A stretch of 64,000 bases of DNA, from positions 2,232,001 through 2,296,000 of the forward strand of contig JAPFFF010000002.1 of NCBI GenBank assembly GCA_039105265.1, written 5' to 3'. Below, piece by piece: positions 37,950 through 46,814 of the stretch. The notes under the pieces were generated by a model. It worked only from the letters and a program-made list of their open reading frames with translations. It made no database searches and had not been told where the DNA came from. This DNA comes from Tritrichomonas musculus (lineage: Eukaryota; Parabasalia; Tritrichomonadida; Tritrichomonadidae). The translations under genes were made by a program, and so were the position numbers. The first letter of the stretch is position 1; each line of letters opens with the position of its first letter.

Positions 37950-38252
37950 ATGAAAGTAATTTTTTATCAGATACTAAATAGTATGAATAGATCAGTTAAT
38001 GGATCAGTTAATGAATCAGGTGATGAATTCACTTTACCTCCTTTGAAGAAGAGGCATGAAAGGAAGAGTTTTGCTACGAATACGTTGAAGTTGATCAATT
38101 CAAGGTTGCAATATTATAGAAGAGTCTTGAGTCAACCAGAGCCGACAGATGAAAAGAAGCTTCGTAAACGTCAAATCATTAAAGCTAAATATGAACATAA
38201 CATGAAAGTACGTAAACTGTTGACTAGAGCTGTTGCCAATAGATACATTTAA
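37950..38252 (+). CDS. small basic protein (Polinton B)
   Basis: Up to 100 residues; the likelier start is the internal MNRSVNGSVNESG at 37983, giving 89. The body is rich in Lys and Arg (LKKRHERKSF, KKLRKRQIIKAKYEHN) with predicted helices. It may be a DNA-condensing virion protein or a regulator. It is divergent from the integrase and followed 40 bases on by 38293. The C counterpart by position is 59157-59387, also small, basic and helical. Confidence 0.5.
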   Translation: MKVIFYQILNSMNRSVNGSVNESGDEFTLPPLKKRHERKSFATNTLKLINSRLQYYRRVLSQPEPTDEKKLRKRQIIKAKYEHNMKVRKLLTRAVANRYI

Positions 38253-38292
38253 AATGATTAATATGACGAATTGATTTTATTTTTGACTTAAA

Positions 38293-38985
38293 ATGACTTT
38301 GCGTGCGGCAAGAATACTAAGCTCTGAAACGGACAACACTATCAAACAAGAGCAAGAGACTAATGTAAACATTAACATCAAACCTCAAACAAATCAACAT
38401 GTCCATCCTGAAAGAAGACCATCAACGGTACCGTTATATCCAAACGTTGAACCATTAAACAATAATTCTGAAAGAATATTTGCTCCACAAAACGTAAATT
38501 TTACTATTCCGAACCCTCAAATGAGTTCTCAAGAGGCTGGACAAACTATCAATTCTCAGATGACACAGGGATCTCCATTAGCATTTCAACCTCAAACAAA
38601 CAGTCCTTTCCAATCCAATATGGTTCAAGACAAAGGAATTGCAGATCTCGGAAATGAGTTAGATGAACTTGGTAAGCAGAATCAATTCTTGAAGATGATC
38701 ATTGAGGCTTATGAATCGAATCCTTTGAAAGTTAATTCATATCTAGTTTGTGAGAGCAAGCTGTTGATGGACATGATTAAGATTTTGACTGGATGTGAGA
38801 AAGTTGAGTTGGTATTGGATGAAGACGTTGGATGCGGTGGTTGTGGTGCAAGTTCAGGTAAGATAATCTATGTTTCAAAGATATTGGTCACTAAAGGTGG
38901 GAAGACTGAAGACCTTAAATATGCATACAATGTTATCTATTCACAGTTCATCAAGTATGGTATATCGTTGAAGATGGTATGTTGA
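38293..38985 (+). CDS. conserved Polinton protein with C-terminal Cys-rich domain (B copy)
   Basis: 230 residues. The N-terminus MTLRAARILSSE is followed by a long Gln/Asn/Pro linker. The conserved domain (about 115-230) begins DKGIADLGNELDEL, continues with SNPLKVNSYLVCESKLLMD, holds a Cys cluster (VGCGGCGASSG) and ends ISLKMVC. The same domain is in Polinton C at 59567-59983 (DRGIADLGNELDSL, NNPLKVNSYVVCKSTLLMD, EPGCCIA). A zinc- or disulfide-stabilised virion or DNA-binding protein is possible. The family is not recognised. The frame is whole here. Confidence 0.55.
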   Translation: MTLRAARILSSETDNTIKQEQETNVNINIKPQTNQHVHPERRPSTVPLYPNVEPLNNNSERIFAPQNVNFTIPNPQMSSQEAGQTINSQMTQGSPLAFQPQTNSPFQSNMVQDKGIADLGNELDELGKQNQFLKMIIEAYESNPLKVNSYLVCESKLLMDMIKILTGCEKVELVLDEDVGCGGCGASSGKIIYVSKILVTKGGKTEDLKYAYNVIYSQFIKYGISLKMVC

Positions 38986-39019
38986 AAGTCTTCCGGTAGA
39001 ATTCCGAGGGACGAGAATG

Positions 39020-39316
39020 TATTGATGATTTGGTTCATTTTTGAATGTCTCGAGCATGTACTCAAAACCCTTCAAATTTGGTTCATTTTAGAAGGTCTCG
39101 GGAAGGCGTACAAAATCGTACACCTTATTTTGTCAGTATATTTTCGGTTCATTTTAGAAGGTCTAGAGCATGTAATCCAAACACTTCAAATTTGGTTCAT
39201 TTTAGAAGGTCCCCGAAGGCCGTGCAAAATTGCACACCCTATAATTTTCTACAAATTCACTATAATTTTAAACTTACTGGTTTTCAAATATTTTTAACTT
39301 TTTATCTTCAACACAA
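39020..39316 (+). repeat. repeat- and hairpin-rich region before the KilA-N gene
   Basis: Copies of TTTGGTTCATTTTAGAAGGTC occur near 39075, 39148 (shorter) and 39189, each followed by a C/G-rich word and an ACACC-ending hairpin: GTAC-AAAATC-GTAC (39108-39121) and GTGCAA-AA-TTGCAC (39222-39235). Another copy of the 20-base word is at about 48890. No gene. Confidence 0.7.
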
Positions 39317-40009
39317 ATGAAGGCTGAGTGCACAACCATTACTGAAAACAATGAAGAGTTCATTCAATCAACATATAACGGAATTTCTGTATATCAAAGA
39401 AAGAAAGATGGATTCATAAATGTGACCAAACTATGTTTTGATGGTGGTCGTGATTTCAGAACATTCAAGAGAAGTAAGAGATGGAACGAAATCATTCAAT
39501 ATTACCTTAAATTTGAGGCCGTGCAAAATTGCACACCCATATACGAGCTTCGAAAATCATATAATTTAATGCAAGGACAATTCCTAATACCAGATTTGGT
39601 TCACTTTGTTGCTGAATGGATTAGTTTAGAATACTCATTTACGGTGAAGCATATCATGGATTCCATTAACGATAAAGTCCACGATGTCCTTGAGAAGAAT
39701 CATTTACCAGACACAGTTGAGAATTCTAAACCAATCTTTAAAGAAGTTGCTAAACGAATTACATTGAAGATCGATGTAGATTTAGTTAATGGTCAATGCT
39801 GGGGTGTCAGAGATGATGTACATAGATTGGATCAAAATGAACAAGATGATCTCAGAAGTGACATTGATAAGTACAACTCAATCAAGCAACAATTAAATGC
39901 AAACCCTAATGATACAACATTAAAGAAACAATTAAATGAATCTAAAGCGAAACTTGAAAGTGAGTGGAAATGGTTCATTCCAACGTATTACCCAGAATTT
40001 CAATACTAA
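39317..40009 (+). CDS. KilA-N domain protein (Polinton B)
   Basis: 230 residues. The KilA-N fold is visible as ISVYQRKKDGFINVTKLC, FRTFKRSKRWNEII, then LIPDLVHFVAEWISLEYSF, a DNA-binding domain widespread in large DNA viruses, phages and Polintons. The C-terminal 80 residues are a coiled coil. Between YYLKF and YELRKSY lies EAVQNCTP, encoded by the hairpin GTGCAA-AA-TTGCAC (39521-39534), the same module as 39222-39235 upstream. It would regulate transcription or replication. The frame is whole. Confidence 0.85.
   Translation: MKAECTTITENNEEFIQSTYNGISVYQRKKDGFINVTKLCFDGGRDFRTFKRSKRWNEIIQYYLKFEAVQNCTPIYELRKSYNLMQGQFLIPDLVHFVAEWISLEYSFTVKHIMDSINDKVHDVLEKNHLPDTVENSKPIFKEVAKRITLKIDVDLVNGQCWGVRDDVHRLDQNEQDDLRSDIDKYNSIKQQLNANPNDTTLKKQLNESKAKLESEWKWFIPTYYPEFQY
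39521..39534 (+). other. hairpin module inside the KilA-N gene
   Basis: GTGCAA-AA-TTGCAC with flanks GAGGCC and ACACCC; the same 21 bases (GGCCGTGCAAAATTGCACAC plus one) occur in the noncoding leader at 39219-39239. Confidence 0.85.
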
Positions 40010-40372
40010 CGTTTGTTTAAATGATTTCTCTTCAAATGGAATTAGTTGAAACATAACTGAACACTACATATGATTCTACATTATCTGCGCTTTAATTTGA
40101 TATGTGATTCGTCGAAATTAATTGAGTATTCGTTGAGATATGGTCTTCTGAAAATTGGTGCCAAAATCCTATATTTTTCCATATCTGGGGAAGGTGAAAT
40201 AATTTGACCTTGGCGGTTAAGGTGAATTAAATTGACCTCATAACCGTCGAAAACGATATCCCAAATCTATCGTCAAAACCGCTCTATCTGCTTCCTACAC
40301 TGAGTTAGCGTCTCCAAGCCAAAAAGTGACAACCTCTTAAAAATAAATCCCTATATGGACTCATGTTGATGT

Positions 40373-40448
40373 CTGGCCAGACACGGCTCAGTGGTAAGGC
40401 GTATCCATGGTAATCCGGAGTACCTGGTTCGATTCTGCTATGGGCCGT
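40373..40448 (+). tRNA. tRNA-like relic with A and B boxes
   Basis: CGGCTCAGTGG fits the A box and GGTTCGATTCT the B box of Pol III promoters, at normal spacing, and TTTTT follows at about 40448. ATGGTAA could be an anticodon loop with GGT (Thr). The acceptor, anticodon and T stems pair poorly, so a functional tRNA is unlikely; a pseudo-tRNA or the head of a SINE is better. Confidence 0.35.
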
Positions 40449-40502
40449 TTTTATTTGTAAAATTCTTCATATTCTTCTGAGAGGTTCCGTATATGATCTC
40501 GT

Positions 40503-40690
40503 CCCTAGATGATGTTCGCTAATGCGTTCCGGTCGTGCTAGGTTGAAAGAAGAGTCATTGTAATTCCACATCTAGATGATGTTCGCTAATGCGTTCCGGT
40601 CGTGCTAGGTTGAAAGAAGAGTTATAATGGTTCCACATCTAGACGATGTTCGCTAATGCGTTCCGGTCGTGCTAGGGTGAAAGAAAGGTC
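40503..40690 (+). repeat. three tandem 67-base repeats
   Basis: Units beginning CTAGATGATGTTCGCTAATG at about 40505, 40572 and CTAGACGATG at 40639, each continuing CGTTCCGGTCGTGCTAGG. The repeats are nearly identical. Confidence 0.9.
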
Positions 40691-40718
40691 ATATACGGAA
40701 TTCTTTCTTCTTCTTCTG

Positions 40719-40802
40719 TTCTCAGGTGGAGATACATTTATGGTTTCCTCCAAGGACCGGTCCGTTACTGATTTTGAATGCACTACATCTCCACCTGAGA
40801 AC
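40719..40802 (+). other. long-stem hairpin
   Basis: GTTCTCAGGTGGAGAT (40719-40734) pairs perfectly with ATCTCCACCTGAGAAC (40787-40802). The 52-base loop contains the palindrome GGACCGGTCC (40755-40764). A T-rich run follows at 40805. Confidence 0.9.
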
Positions 40803-40894
40803 GGTTTTTGGTTTTTTGTTTTTAGGATTTGAATAGAGAAAGAGTCGTTTCATTTATTTTTGCTGTGACCACACCAACTATTGATCTTTGAATT

Positions 40895-43800
40895 TTACAC
40901 GATAAACCAAAGAATTACGTCACCAATTTGATAGAGATTTGAATCATCAACTGTGAATAACATGTCTCCATGAGAAGCAAATTTGATACATCCATTTTCA
41001 GCATCCACTTCTGTAATCACTCCAACGAACTCTTTATAGGATCCATTGATCACTACACTACAAATGCAATCAGTTGAATCGTTAGCAGTGGAACTAATGA
41101 AGGATCCGTTAACATATTTATATACATGTCCACTCATGAATACAGGCTTTCCTGCAACGAAATCAGATATGTTTTGACCTGCTTCGATTGGACAGTAATG
41201 AGTGATGGTTGTGTTGGATGTACCATACATTACACCCTTAAATTTCGCTAAATACTTTCGGGACATGATTTGTCTTGAATATAGTTGTCTAGCATCTAAT
41301 AATTCCTGAGTAGTTGTCCAGGGATATCCACCTATTGGGAAGTTATATGTAAGTGGACTTGATATTATATCATCAGTGTCTTCATAATATAGTGGGAATT
41401 TGAAATTGTCGAAATACACAGTCCTCTGATGTAATACTATTACTATGTTATGGGGATTTCCATTTGTATCACGGAATAACACCCTTATTTCACAACATAG
41501 TGCATATTCACTTACTATGAATTCCAGTTGAATCACCTTATCTACAAGTTTTAGATAACGAATTGATATATCCGAGGACCCCTCCGTAATTGAACTGCAA
41601 TCAATGGCACATCTTTTTATTAGCTGCTCATCTGTAACAGCATTCGACTTCAATGCATACTTCTCATCAGCCTGGGCACTAGTATAATATGGTGTCAAGT
41701 CAACTGGTGCTGGGATATCTTCAGTGAGTGCATACTTTGTCATATCTGGTAAGTCGTTGGTTTTAGCATAGGCATTACCGTCTATATCACATGCATTCAT
41801 AACACAAACTTTTGATCGAGTAATCTCCAATGCAGTTATTTCATTGTATTTGATGGTCGCTGTATCACTGTTTGCATCAATATCAAAATCTAACCATCTC
41901 TCCTTCGAACTATCCAGTTGATTGCCAATGCTAAATATTCTTCTATTTCGAGAATGATTTGGTTTCATGACCATGAGAGGTGCATCACTACTTGTCTGAT
42001 TTGCTCCACCCAATGTCAGGATGTTGTTTGGGTCTTTGATATAAACCTCTCCACTGATATCAGTGAAATACTCTTTTGGTATATCTGTTGAGAGTGCATA
42101 CTTGGTCATATCTGGTAAGTCTTGGGTCTTCGCATATGGTTCCAACGCAGTACTCAGTGCAGATTCATTAACCAAATCTGTTGGGATCTCAGGGATATCC
42201 GTTTTGAGAGCATACTTTCCATCAGCCACATCCTTGGTCTCATACTTATCTAATTCATAAGCCAATTCATCTTCATCAACGAACTTCTCATCAGCCTGGG
42301 CACTAGTGTAATATGGTGTCAAGTCAACTGGTTCAGGGATATCTGTTTTCAAAGCATATTTATCTTGGAGAAATGCAAGATTAACAACATAGTTTAAGTT
42401 TGTTTCATCATAATCTTCATTTGCAATATAGCAACTTATTACATTGATTCTATGTTGGTTATCAAAATCATAAACAACCCCACAACTTGAACTCATTTCT
42501 AATGTTAATGCTATATTTTGAACGCCATTATTTAAAACATAATCATTATTATTAATACTTGATATAGTGAATATTCCTTGATATTTAATATTTTCATCAG
42601 TTTTATCATATCCATCAAATAACATTCCATATTGTTTCCATTTTTCAAAATATTGACTTGCATTAGTATAAAGAACCGAAAGAGTATTAATACTATTACC
42701 TTCATCATAATATAATTCTAATTCTTGATTGAAAGTAATTGTTTTATCAATTATTTCTGGGATATCCGATTTCAAAGCATAAGTGTTCGACACATATCTT
42801 GCTGAATAAGCATTTTTGTCTGTTGGTTCGATATTTTTGGTAATTGAACATGATAATATTTCCGGTGTTTCACCAGTTCCTGGATTTATTAATTCATGGG
42901 AGTGATACAGAATCCAAAGACCAGAATTACTTCCTTCGATACGCATTATCTGAGAGGGTTGATTATCATCATCGTCATTGAACGAATAATCTACGTGAAC
43001 ATAATGAGCCGTATAGAAACTGTCTGATGAAACAATATCCAACCCACATTGCTTAATCATTTCATGATATTTGTCGTAATCCAAATCAGGAATTGTATTA
43101 TTGACGATTTCGAATTGAATCGTTGTTTGTCCCTCAATAATTTCTGGAATTTCACTCTTCACTTGATCAATAGCATGGGTCATATCTGTTGTCAAAGCAT
43201 AATTGTTCAACGCAGTACTCAAAGCAGATTCATTAACCAAATTCTCTGGCATTTTTGGGATCTCATTCAGCCAATTTGTTTTATGGTTTTCAATGAGTTT
43301 CTTGATAGCAGCTGCAGACATCAATTGCTTATTTGTTAACGTTTCACCTAAACCTAATTCAGAATTCTCAACTTTGGTTGTATACTTGATTCTAACTGAT
43401 AATGGTTCATGGCTTCCCATGGTGATAATCATTAAATATGGATCTTCGAAAGTAATTTCATAAAGTGACCCATTTGTTGACTCATTTGATGTGAAACTCT
43501 TATCTTCATTGATGGAATATGTATTTAACTTGATTACTTCACCCTCATTGTCCACTTTGGTTTCAACTTCTAATGTACCTTTCAATGTATCAGTATAATA
43601 TCTGTGACAATATTTCTCATTTGGGATCTCAATGATGGTATCGACATATGTCAATTCTTTAATGATTTCTCTTGATTGATTCACAGATTTGTCTCTAACG
43701 ACTTCATCAATATCTTCCAATTCTATTCCATCATCTTTATCAGCATCTTTGGCAAATGATAGTTTAGAAAGACCTTTAATTCCATCAATAGAGATTTGCA

Positions 43801-45658
43801 ATAGATCACCAGCACCGACTTTCCCAAATGTAAATACAGATGATCCAATGTTAACGAACTTACCGGCAATGTAATCAAACCAACTGAATTTAGGTTGCAT
43901 GTCATCAAATTCTTTCTGCAAACGATTACAATATTTCTCTAAAGATGATATGTCGTTAACAGCTATATCAACAACATTCCCTAACGAATTCAATTCAAAG
44001 ATATGTGATTCAATGTTCTCTCCAATGACTATTCCAGATGTTTGGATATTGAAGTTTGTCATCAATGTTGTGCAAGATTCAGGTCTAGGTGATACAGAAT
44101 AGTAACCCGTTGAAGCTAGAAACTCGAATGTATTGCCACCTGGGTATTCAATATTTTCATCAATTGGGATGTTGAATTCTGGTGAGGCCATCATGTAAAC
44201 TCTCAAATTATCAGAATCTGTTTCAATGAATGATTCATAACGGTAAGGGATATATTCAAAATAGTTGTCGGTTTTGATCTCATATGTATGCTCATGCTTC
44301 CATGAATATTTGAATCCAATGATGAATTCATAAGTATGTCCATCAAGGGTTAATGTAGCAGAATAGTCTCCACTCTTATCTTCATTGCATCCAAACCATA
44401 CACGCCAGACATCATTGGTTTCATCTGGATCACCCATTCTAGTATTGGAACTATATGTTATCATACCTTTGTCAAGCATCATCTTAAATGGATTCCCGGA
44501 TTCATAATTGATTAGACCCTTCAAAGCAAATATGTTAGCAGCATTCTTCTTGATTGAAATGTATGGAATGTCTCTATTCAAGGATCCATATGAATTCTCT
44601 TTACGCATCTTCAGTGGAATGTTAACGCAATAATTGGTACCAATCCATTTACCTCCAGATTTAGTAAGCTTGTAATGAGTCCCAAATACGTTATCATGAA
44701 GCTCGAATGTCTGTCCTTCAATGAGTGAATTGAATGAATCGGAACCAGGATTATATCCCCAGTCAGCATAATATAAACCATTTGCAGTATCCAAATTGTA
44801 ATCCCCGATTGACTTGATTGTATAGAAATCTGGTAAAGGAGACCTATAGAGTTTGAAGCAATTGTCAGCATCAATGAGATTACACTTGAGATTCATTAAT
44901 GTATCGTTACCTCCATCGCTTTGTGAGTCTTTAATAATTGCAATTTGATGCATTTTCCCAACGAATTTGATCTTCATGAATCCATCAGTATATAGTTCAA
45001 ATGGGTCATAGATTGCAGATTTCGACATGTATATTCGAGGTTTTGATTCATTGCTGACGTACTTCAATTGATATTTGGAATCGCTTTGTGAATCTGTGAT
45101 GTATTCAATAATGGGATTTGTGAATCTATTTTGGGTGTCACATGAAATATAAGCATTCTCAATTTCAAGATTCTTTGGAAAGATGATCTCAAAGACTTGT
45201 CCACTTACAGATCCAGAGTAATCAATCTCAAGAATGTTGTATGTTGAACTGTCCTGAGAATCCGAATCACTTAATTTATGGATATTATTTGCATCGATAA
45301 TGAATTCATCACAACCTTCTTCATAAGTCATCACACTTTCAATAGCAGATGGAGGAGCATTCTCTAAAGTTGATATTCTATCTTCATGATCAGCAAGTTT
45401 GGTCCCATGTGTATCGATAACAGTTCGATGTGATTGAATGTCGTTAGTTATATCAGTCAATGCTTTCCCAAATGTTTCGAAACATTCTTTGACACTTTGA
45501 GGTTCACCATATTCTTCACCAATGAATATTTTACAACTACCATCGATTGTGGCATCACCTTTAACATGAATTGAATCAAATATTCCATCACCACCTTTGC
45601 CAGAACCTCCTATCAAGGCTCCATCTAATGCATTTTGTTTGGTTAATATTGCAGTCAT
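40895..45658 (-). CDS. giant fibre-like protein (Polinton B)
   Basis: 1587 residues, the largest structural protein here. After a Gly-rich start (GALIGGSGKGGDGIFDSIHV) come a short coiled coil, several beta-rich modules, then linkers of the type YALKTDIPE(P/I) and FVDEDELAYELDKYE, and alternating modules. The C-terminal 120 residues (ITHYCPIEAGQNISDFVAGK, STANDSTDCICSV) match the 907-residue C protein. This is a modular receptor-binding fibre or adhesin of a virion. Residues 1-25 are not a signal peptide. The frame is whole. It diverges from 45719, 60 bases away. Confidence 0.65.
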   Translation of the reverse strand: MTAILTKQNALDGALIGGSGKGGDGIFDSIHVKGDATIDGSCKIFIGEEYGEPQSVKECFETFGKALTDITNDIQSHRTVIDTHGTKLADHEDRISTLENAPPSAIESVMTYEEGCDEFIIDANNIHKLSDSDSQDSSTYNILEIDYSGSVSGQVFEIIFPKNLEIENAYISCDTQNRFTNPIIEYITDSQSDSKYQLKYVSNESKPRIYMSKSAIYDPFELYTDGFMKIKFVGKMHQIAIIKDSQSDGGNDTLMNLKCNLIDADNCFKLYRSPLPDFYTIKSIGDYNLDTANGLYYADWGYNPGSDSFNSLIEGQTFELHDNVFGTHYKLTKSGGKWIGTNYCVNIPLKMRKENSYGSLNRDIPYISIKKNAANIFALKGLINYESGNPFKMMLDKGMITYSSNTRMGDPDETNDVWRVWFGCNEDKSGDYSATLTLDGHTYEFIIGFKYSWKHEHTYEIKTDNYFEYIPYRYESFIETDSDNLRVYMMASPEFNIPIDENIEYPGGNTFEFLASTGYYSVSPRPESCTTLMTNFNIQTSGIVIGENIESHIFELNSLGNVVDIAVNDISSLEKYCNRLQKEFDDMQPKFSWFDYIAGKFVNIGSSVFTFGKVGAGDLLQISIDGIKGLSKLSFAKDADKDDGIELEDIDEVVRDKSVNQSREIIKELTYVDTIIEIPNEKYCHRYYTDTLKGTLEVETKVDNEGEVIKLNTYSINEDKSFTSNESTNGSLYEITFEDPYLMIITMGSHEPLSVRIKYTTKVENSELGLGETLTNKQLMSAAAIKKLIENHKTNWLNEIPKMPENLVNESALSTALNNYALTTDMTHAIDQVKSEIPEIIEGQTTIQFEIVNNTIPDLDYDKYHEMIKQCGLDIVSSDSFYTAHYVHVDYSFNDDDDNQPSQIMRIEGSNSGLWILYHSHELINPGTGETPEILSCSITKNIEPTDKNAYSARYVSNTYALKSDIPEIIDKTITFNQELELYYDEGNSINTLSVLYTNASQYFEKWKQYGMLFDGYDKTDENIKYQGIFTISSINNNDYVLNNGVQNIALTLEMSSSCGVVYDFDNQHRINVISCYIANEDYDETNLNYVVNLAFLQDKYALKTDIPEPVDLTPYYTSAQADEKFVDEDELAYELDKYETKDVADGKYALKTDIPEIPTDLVNESALSTALEPYAKTQDLPDMTKYALSTDIPKEYFTDISGEVYIKDPNNILTLGGANQTSSDAPLMVMKPNHSRNRRIFSIGNQLDSSKERWLDFDIDANSDTATIKYNEITALEITRSKVCVMNACDIDGNAYAKTNDLPDMTKYALTEDIPAPVDLTPYYTSAQADEKYALKSNAVTDEQLIKRCAIDCSSITEGSSDISIRYLKLVDKVIQLEFIVSEYALCCEIRVLFRDTNGNPHNIVIVLHQRTVYFDNFKFPLYYEDTDDIISSPLTYNFPIGGYPWTTTQELLDARQLYSRQIMSRKYLAKFKGVMYGTSNTTITHYCPIEAGQNISDFVAGKPVFMSGHVYKYVNGSFISSTANDSTDCICSVVINGSYKEFVGVITEVDAENGCIKFASHGDMLFTVDDSNLYQIGDVILWFIV

Positions 45659-45718
45659 TTATCTTAATGTTAAACTATTTTGCACTATACATCTCAATTA
45701 ATTTTATGTTAATCCAAA

Positions 45719-46693
45719 ATGAGTGGTTTATTTGGAGGAAGACATCCACCAGGTACAGGTTCAAACAGACGAAATCCATCTGGAACAAACAATAATTCAT
45801 CTGGAACAAACAATAATCCATACAGCTTCCAATCATCAAACAATAATGGGTTCAAATTCCCATCTAACAACAACTCCCAACCATCAAACAATAACAATAA
45901 CAATAATTATTTCAATTTAGATGAATTTTATGATCCTTCAATGGATTTCAATAAAAATATGGTTAATACCAAAACAATGAGTCAGAATGGAAATCAATTA
46001 CAAGCTACATTAACAGAGCCAAATCAGAATGCATTACAAGTTATTGAACATAATAGTGATAACAATAAAGTAGTTGCATTAGCACATATTCAAGCCAATG
46101 CTAAACATGATGAAGATATTCTGAAAGATAATCAAAATAATCGTCAATTCCAATTAGCCCAAACTGCTAACAACAACTATCCTCAAAATCTTCAAGCATA
46201 TACAAATCACCAGAATGCAATGCATAAAAATGAAATGGAAAAATATAAGAAAAGATCAACTACGATTGCAAGTTTAGATAACTCAGCTTATCTTGAAAGT
46301 GTTCACAATTACTTTAAGCAAATATGTTTGAATCAAGGTATTGAGCTAGATAATCCTCATTTGATGCTCACTAGTGGTCATACAGGATTGTTTACAGAGC
46401 CAGAATTAAATGCCCATTGTTACAAGAGATCAATGATATTTTATGGTGTTGCCTCATATGATCACGAAGATTCGAAAGTAACAATATATTATATTGATGG
46501 CCATAGACCTGATGTCATCAAATTAGGGAAAGGCTATTATCCATCATTCTCAAAATGCCGAAATTATAAAGATATACTTTTAGTTAGATTTGGAATAGAC
46601 CCATTGGTCAAGAAACCTGGTAAAATTGAAATTTGTTCAGAATGGAAATGCAGTGATTTGATTCCATGTGACATTCCATGCAACATTGTATGA
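45719..46693 (+). CDS. Asn/Gln-rich protein with C-terminal domain (Polinton B)
   Basis: 324 residues. Residues 1-80 are Asn, Ser, Gly and Pro rich with an N7 run; 80-190 are helical and Gln/Asn rich; the C-terminal 130 (from ASLDNSAYLESVHNYF) form a globular domain with CYKRSMIFYGVASYDHED and several Cys at the end (CSEWKCSDLIPCDIPC). Low-complexity start plus folded end suggests a virion or tegument-like protein. No family recognised. The frame is whole. Confidence 0.55.
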   Translation: MSGLFGGRHPPGTGSNRRNPSGTNNNSSGTNNNPYSFQSSNNNGFKFPSNNNSQPSNNNNNNNYFNLDEFYDPSMDFNKNMVNTKTMSQNGNQLQATLTEPNQNALQVIEHNSDNNKVVALAHIQANAKHDEDILKDNQNNRQFQLAQTANNNYPQNLQAYTNHQNAMHKNEMEKYKKRSTTIASLDNSAYLESVHNYFKQICLNQGIELDNPHLMLTSGHTGLFTEPELNAHCYKRSMIFYGVASYDHEDSKVTIYYIDGHRPDVIKLGKGYYPSFSKCRNYKDILLVRFGIDPLVKKPGKIEICSEWKCSDLIPCDIPCNIV

Positions 46694-46814
46694 GTACATG
46701 TTTATCCAGCATTGATGTTATGAAAGAAATTTGTTCAAATAGATGCAAGGGTTTCATAAATGAAATATTTTGATTTAAGAATCGGTTATCATTATTTTTA
46801 ATGTCGACACAAAG

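Larger units (their letters stand above)
40010..40894 (+). other. intergenic region with tRNA-like unit, tandem repeat and long hairpin
   Basis: 885 bases without a gene, unlike the compact spacing elsewhere in B. In order it holds about 350 bases of unremarkable sequence, a tRNA-like segment (40373-40448), three 67-base repeats (40503-40690) and a 16-base perfect stem (40719-40802). It could be a tRNA-derived SINE-like insertion or an element control region. Confidence 0.6.

Noticed and set aside
39022-39320. Two 91-residue frames upstream of the KilA-N gene
   Set aside because: They translate the TTTGGTTCATTTTAGAAGG repeats and hairpins; overlapping frames of equal length argue for repeat effects.
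40373-40448. Functional tRNA-Thr(GGT)
   Set aside because: Acceptor, anticodon and T stems do not pair well enough; kept only as a tRNA-like relic.
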